Shown here piece after piece: positions 12,353 through 15,388 of a stretch of 15,388 nt of DNA. A model generated the notes under the pieces. That model saw only the letters and a list, made by a program, of their open reading frames with translations. It was not told the DNA's origin and did no database searches. Every line of letters starts with the position of its first letter. The stretch's first letter is position 1. Both the position numbers and the translations under genes were made by a program. The DNA comes from Candidatus Poseidoniaceae archaeon (GTDB lineage Archaea > Thermoplasmatota > Poseidoniia > Poseidoniales > Poseidoniaceae): contig JAQXFL010000183.1 of assembly GCA_029250345.1 (NCBI GenBank), forward strand, positions 1 to 15,388. Reading direction: 5' to 3'.

Positions 12353-13366
12353 CTACACTGCCCAAGTGACCTGTGTTTGGTCGGTACGCAGGTACTGATC
12401 AACAGCACTCTCGTCATACGGCGTGATGCGACCATTTTGCAATTCGATGTACCCGAGTAGTCCAATCATCGTGCCGTTATCGATGCAATACATTCTGGGG
12501 GGAGCATGTGATGTAGATTCACGTTCACCGGCCATGAGGCTGCACATTTCACGCAATCGTGTGTTGCAGGCAACGCCACCACCAAGCAGTAATTCTGTCT
12601 TGCCAGTATGTGAAAGGGCACGTTCAGCAACTTCCACACATGCAGCAAACGAATGTTCTTGCAACGACCAGCAAACAGCGCCAAGTTCTGCACCGTTGTC
12701 CAATAGACGCTGTGCAGCGGTCATCACTCCAGAGAAGGCGAGGTCCATTCCGCGTACAGCAAACGGCAGTTCGAGTTCAGTCAATCGAGGTTCAGGATTT
12801 TGCGACAACCATTCTTTGGCCAGTTTTTCAATAACGGGTCCGCCGGGAAATGGAATGCCTTGAGTCCGAGCAAACTTATCGAGCATGTTTCCGATGCCGA
12901 TATCTAGCGTTTCACCAAGAACTCGATATCGTCCATCCAGATGTGCAATGACTTGTGTATTACCTCCGGAAACATACAGTAAGACTGGATCGTTGCAACC
13001 GCACTGCTGCCTCCCAATTTCGATGTGTGCTACGCAATGATTAACTCCGATGAGCGGGACATTCAACCGACTGGAAATACCTCTAGCGATAGCGGCTCCT
13101 ACTCGTAAGCATGGACCGAGCCCTGGACCTTGAGAATAAGCAACAGCATGAATTTCGGAAGGGGGCAAATTGTATTTTGCGAGCAGTTTTTGAAAAAGGG
13201 ATTGAGCGATTTCTTTGTGATGGTCTGCCGCTTCACGAGGGTGAATGCCGCCCTTGTCGGGCCGGACTGTGTCCGAGACTGCTGGGTGAGGAACACCCTC
13301 CGCATCAACCAATCCAAACGACAGCGTATGAGCTGTTGATTCAATGCCAAGCGTCCAACCGTCCAT
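12353..13366 (-). CDS. kae1: tRNA N6-adenosine threonylcarbamoyltransferase, KEOPS subunit Kae1
   Basis: Kae1 transfers the threonylcarbamoyl group to A37 of ANN-decoding tRNAs as part of the KEOPS complex. The 337-aa protein shows the ASKHA pattern: LGIESTAHT (6-14), the metal-binding His110 and His114 in NHCVAHIEIG, YVSGGNTQV (131-139), the FPGGPVIEKLA segment, GGGVACN (262-268) and Asp296 in DNGTMI. It ends in RTDQTQVTW, the normal end of the Kae1 domain. The Bud32 kinase fused to Kae1 in several Euryarchaeota is absent here and must be encoded elsewhere. It is divergent from hutI with a 58-bp spacer; no convincing TATA box was found for it. Confidence 0.95.
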   Translation of the reverse strand: MDGWTLGIESTAHTLSFGLVDAEGVPHPAVSDTVRPDKGGIHPREAADHHKEIAQSLFQKLLAKYNLPPSEIHAVAYSQGPGLGPCLRVGAAIARGISSRLNVPLIGVNHCVAHIEIGRQQCGCNDPVLLYVSGGNTQVIAHLDGRYRVLGETLDIGIGNMLDKFARTQGIPFPGGPVIEKLAKEWLSQNPEPRLTELELPFAVRGMDLAFSGVMTAAQRLLDNGAELGAVCWSLQEHSFAACVEVAERALSHTGKTELLLGGGVACNTRLREMCSLMAGERESTSHAPPRMYCIDNGTMIGLLGYIELQNGRITPYDESAVDQYLRTDQTQVTWAV

Positions 13367-13424
13367 CTCAACCGGTTAATGCAGATAGCCATTGTTCTTC
13401 AACCCTCAGCACTTCGACTGTAAT

Positions 13425-14699
13425 ATGCGAACTGTATTCGTCGATGCTGGTCCATTGGCACATCTATCGGGAGATGGTTCAGTTGCGGGAGATGTTTCAG
13501 ACATTGTGGAAGAATTTGTTCGCCCCGCAGGAAGTGGTTTGGTAGTCAACGCTGGTCAAATCGAAAGGATTGCTGAAACTGAAGAACTCATTGATGAATT
13601 CGGGGCGCCAACCGTTCGAGGGGCTGGAAGTTCAGATTACCGCGTCGTATCTTTGAACGGCATGGCAGTCATCCCTGGATTCGTTGATGGGCATACCCAT
13701 TTGCTTTGGTCTGGCGACCGTTCGCGAGAGCTTTCATGGAGGCATGAAGGCAAGACCTATCGAGAAATTGCACAACTCGGCGGCGGCATCCAAGATACCG
13801 TGCGCTCAACGTCAAATGCTTCGGACGAACTTTTGCTCAAACTTGGCTATGAAAGGATGCGCAATACATTACGAAGTGGGACTACGCACATCGAGGCTAA
13901 AAGTGGATATGGGTTGACAACAGAATCAGAGTTGAGGTTGTTGGAAATTGGTTCGAAATTACGTAAGATGAGTCATTTGCCGTCTCTCGACTTGACTTGG
14001 CTCGGTGCTCACGACATTCCAGCAACACTTTCTGCAAAAGAGTATGTTGAACAAATACTATCGGAGCAATTACCACGTGTACTTGAACAAGGCATAGCTC
14101 GATCCGCAGATGTTTTCTGCGAACCAGGTTGGTTTGATGTTGAACAATCGGAAGAGATTTTGAAAGCGTCTCGTGATGGAGGCATGCAACTAAGAATGCA
14201 TATTGACGAATTCAAAGACGGTGGAGGTGGCGACTTGGCAGCAGATTTGTGCGTCGATTCAGCGGATCATGCACACTACACGAACAGCAATGCAAGGCAT
14301 CGGATGAAAGATGCTGGAGTTATGACTGGTTTTTTGCCGGGGACACCCTATGCAATGGGTTCTAAATGGCCAAGTTTCAAAGAAGCAATCGTCGATGAGA
14401 TACCTTGGAGTATAGCTACGGACTTCAATCCAAATTGCAAAACCAACAGCATGACTTTCCTCGCATCGTTGTTGGTTCAGCGTTGCGGCGTGCACCCACT
14501 TAACACGCTCATCGCCGCAACACGAAATCCATCAGAAACTACACCCCATCCGACGGGGATGGTGCATGGACGAATCGAGATTGGCGCTGCCGCCAATTTC
14601 AATGTTCTCAACAGCGAATACTGGGAGGCCTGGTGCCTCCAACCATCCGAGCCACCAATTCTCTCAACATGTTTGAACGGCGAATTCATTCATCACTGA
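13425..14699 (+). CDS. hutI: Imidazolonepropionase (HutI)
   Basis: HutI hydrolyses imidazolone-5-propionate to N-formimino-glutamate, the third step of histidine degradation. The 424-aa amidohydrolase has PGFVDGHTHL with metal ligands His90 and His92, GDRSRE and GGGIQDTV. The family-specific EAKSGYGL is at 157-164; His259 (RMHIDEF), SADHAHYT (about 279-286) and the metal ligand Asp333 in ATDFNP complete the site. ATG 13425 is chosen; a TTG 33 bases upstream would extend it without adding family sequence. No other hut gene is adjacent, so the rest of the pathway lies elsewhere. Confidence 0.93.
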   Translation: MRTVFVDAGPLAHLSGDGSVAGDVSDIVEEFVRPAGSGLVVNAGQIERIAETEELIDEFGAPTVRGAGSSDYRVVSLNGMAVIPGFVDGHTHLLWSGDRSRELSWRHEGKTYREIAQLGGGIQDTVRSTSNASDELLLKLGYERMRNTLRSGTTHIEAKSGYGLTTESELRLLEIGSKLRKMSHLPSLDLTWLGAHDIPATLSAKEYVEQILSEQLPRVLEQGIARSADVFCEPGWFDVEQSEEILKASRDGGMQLRMHIDEFKDGGGGDLAADLCVDSADHAHYTNSNARHRMKDAGVMTGFLPGTPYAMGSKWPSFKEAIVDEIPWSIATDFNPNCKTNSMTFLASLLVQRCGVHPLNTLIAATRNPSETTPHPTGMVHGRIEIGAAANFNVLNSEYWEAWCLQPSEPPILSTCLNGEFIHH

Positions 14700-14705
14700 T
14701 TTACA

Positions 14706-14736
14706 TTTTTTAACTATTTGAAAGAGAATAAATTAA
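14706..14736 (+). promoter_or_regulatory. AT-rich promoter region, possible hutI terminator overlap
   Basis: A run of six T (14706-14711) seven bases after the hutI stop may end its transcript in archaeal fashion. The same run continues as TTTTTTAA. A second AT-rich element, ATAAATTAA at 14728-14736, lies about 25-28 bp before the ATG at 14760. Either could be the TATA box of the next gene: the first would give a leader of about 25 bases, the second a nearly leaderless message. Confidence 0.4.
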
Positions 14737-14759
14737 CACATATCTTAGAAGGGATAAAA

Positions 14760-15101
14760 ATGGAAATCATTAATGTTTTAGTTGAGACTGTGGTTTGCAC
14801 CGGTGCTGAAGGCAAAGGTGCCAGATTCAAGCGAATGCTCGAAGCTCGTCAAGAATACAAACGTCGACAAGAGGGCTGCATCGCAGCATGGATCGGGCAA
14901 TCCATCGACGGCCAAGGGCTGTTCATTGTCCAGTCAATTTTCGCCGATAAGAAATCTTGGAAGAAAATCTCTCAAGCAATTGCCGAAACTCTCGATACGA
15001 AAGACGGTGGACTTGAATCGGTTTTCGGCGGACCTCCGCTTGTTGGCATGTTTGAAGTTCCTCTCGACTCCCTCAAGATCCCTGCTACGTCAGAATCGTG
15101 A
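14760..15101 (+). CDS. Small alpha/beta protein of unknown function, 113 aa
   Basis: The product starts MEIINVLVETVVC and continues with a basic helix (GARFKRMLEARQEYKRRQ). Strand-like segments (CIAAWIG, LFIVQSIFA), a second helix (KSWKKISQAIAETL) and a final strand (LVGMFEVPL) follow. This beta-alpha-beta-beta-alpha-beta order resembles a dimeric ferredoxin-like barrel such as the antibiotic-biosynthesis monooxygenase/heme-degrading group, but no catalytic residues are recognised, so this is only a fold guess. AGAAGGGAT before ATG 14760 is a fair ribosome-binding site; the frame opens further upstream only from a TTG. It stands alone between hutI and the next promoter. Confidence 0.75.
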   Translation: MEIINVLVETVVCTGAEGKGARFKRMLEARQEYKRRQEGCIAAWIGQSIDGQGLFIVQSIFADKKSWKKISQAIAETLDTKDGGLESVFGGPPLVGMFEVPLDSLKIPATSES

Positions 15102-15120
15102 AATCCAAGCCCCCCGTCGC

Positions 15121-15144
15121 GTCGCATAATGTATGTTATACGAC
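15121..15144. repeat. Imperfect inverted repeat (9-bp arms, 6-base loop)
   Basis: The arms GTCGCATAA (15121-15129) and TTATACGAC (15136-15144) pair at eight of nine positions around TGTATG. It begins 19 bases after the stop of the 113-aa gene. It could be an RNA hairpin at that transcript's 3' end or a protein-binding site. No T-run follows, so it is not a standard terminator. The remaining 150 bases before the next start codon hold no gene that I can support. Confidence 0.4.
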
Positions 15145-15260
15145 AAATCATGTAATTGGGCTTCTTCATGGAAATTCGATATCGCCAGAGATATAACGCA
15201 GTACAACGTTTATGCCAAGAGTGCATTTGAGAAGTGGTACGTTTTGCATTATTTTGACCT

Positions 15261-15278
15261 CAAGTAGGGGGGTTTTAA
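15261..15278 (+). promoter_or_regulatory. BRE/TATA promoter element for the gene starting at 15300
   Basis: The purine-rich AAGTAGGGGGG, BRE-like in position, is followed by TTTTAA (15273-15278). The TATA centre is about 25 bp before the ATG at 15300, predicting a leaderless transcript. Confidence 0.55.
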
Positions 15279-15299
15279 CAGATTTCTGACTTTTTTCAC

Positions 15300-15388
15300 A
15301 TGTACGATGTCAACCTTATGTCAATAGAAGATTCTAAGTCAAAGAGCCGTGCCCTTAGAACGATTGACATGGCGGTAGTGGAAGGATT
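15300..15388 (+). CDS. N-terminal part of an unidentified protein (3' truncated)
   Basis: From ATG 15300 an open frame runs to the window edge without a stop (29 codons), beginning MYDVNLMSIEDSKSK and going on to LRTIDMAVVEG. A second in-frame ATG lies at 15318. Support comes from a well-spaced TATA box, not from recognised homology. Too little is present to assign a family. Confidence 0.5.
   Translation, partial: MYDVNLMSIEDSKSKSRALRTIDMAVVEG

Noticed and set aside
12423..12863. Plus-strand frame of 146 codons opposite kae1
   Set aside because: Lies wholly within kae1, whose motifs are unambiguous, and has no independent start signals.
15121..15144. Inverted repeat as part of a tRNA, CRISPR repeat or intrinsic terminator
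   Set aside because: No cloverleaf can be drawn around it, no second copy is seen in the window, and no T-run follows.
15168..15230. 20-codon frame beginning MEIRYRQRY
   Set aside because: Very short, with no ribosome-binding site and no TATA box at the right distance; most likely chance.

Overview
The window looks like a compact archaeal chromosome segment, most probably from a marine planktonic Euryarchaeon (Marine Group II / Poseidoniales or a close relative in Thermoplasmatota). Archaeal identity rests on ribosomal proteins L39e, L31e and S17e, a stand-alone Kae1, an archaeal-type split methylmalonyl-CoA mutase and TATA-box promoters about 25 bp from start codons. The marine assignment is an inference from gene content (bacterial-type folE and hutI, mutase/epimerase, MsrB) and moderate GC; no rRNA is present to settle it.

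Layout. 1-1792 (+): a translation cluster. It holds the tail of an unidentified gene, then L39e, L31e, S17e, a 77-aa unknown and a TrmJ-type SpoU methyltransferase, with overlaps or gaps of a few bases. 1793-4796 (-): a complete preQ0 (7-cyano-7-deazaguanine) operon. Transcription order is a 53-aa ribbon-helix-helix (RHH) regulator, folE, queE, a queC-msrB fusion and queD. It meets trmJ end to end with no spacer. 4797-4912: a divergent control region with a repeat-rich operator candidate and two TATA boxes. 4913-6433 (+): a divergent class III aminotransferase. 6428-12303 (-): a seven-gene run consisting of a basic disordered protein, a SlyD-like FKBP, the methylmalonyl-CoA mutase catalytic subunit, methylmalonyl-CoA epimerase, a 101-aa unknown, an ABC ATPase and an ABC-2 permease. 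12353-13366 (-): kae1. 13425-14699 (+): hutI, divergent from kae1. 14760-15101 (+): a small unknown. A promoter region and the start of another gene (15300 onward) close the window.

How the genes work together. Several genes serve tRNA and translation: ribosomal proteins, TrmJ (2'-O-methylation at tRNA position 32), Kae1 (t6A37) and the que operon (preQ0, precursor of archaeosine at tRNA position 15). The mutase/epimerase pair handles propionyl-CoA-derived methylmalonyl-CoA, and HutI belongs to histidine degradation, so both point to a heterotroph.

The most notable signal is in the que operon. QueC is fused in frame to a complete MsrB (methionine-R-sulfoxide reductase), and the QueC half has lost all four cysteines of the usual QueC zinc site while keeping its ATP loop. 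The operon opens with an RHH protein gene whose promoter carries repeated AGTA/TACT half-sites, a candidate autoregulatory circuit. Promoter-proximal genes tend to look leaderless (TATA centre about 25 bp before the start codon), whereas internal genes carry GAGGTGAT-like ribosome-binding sites.
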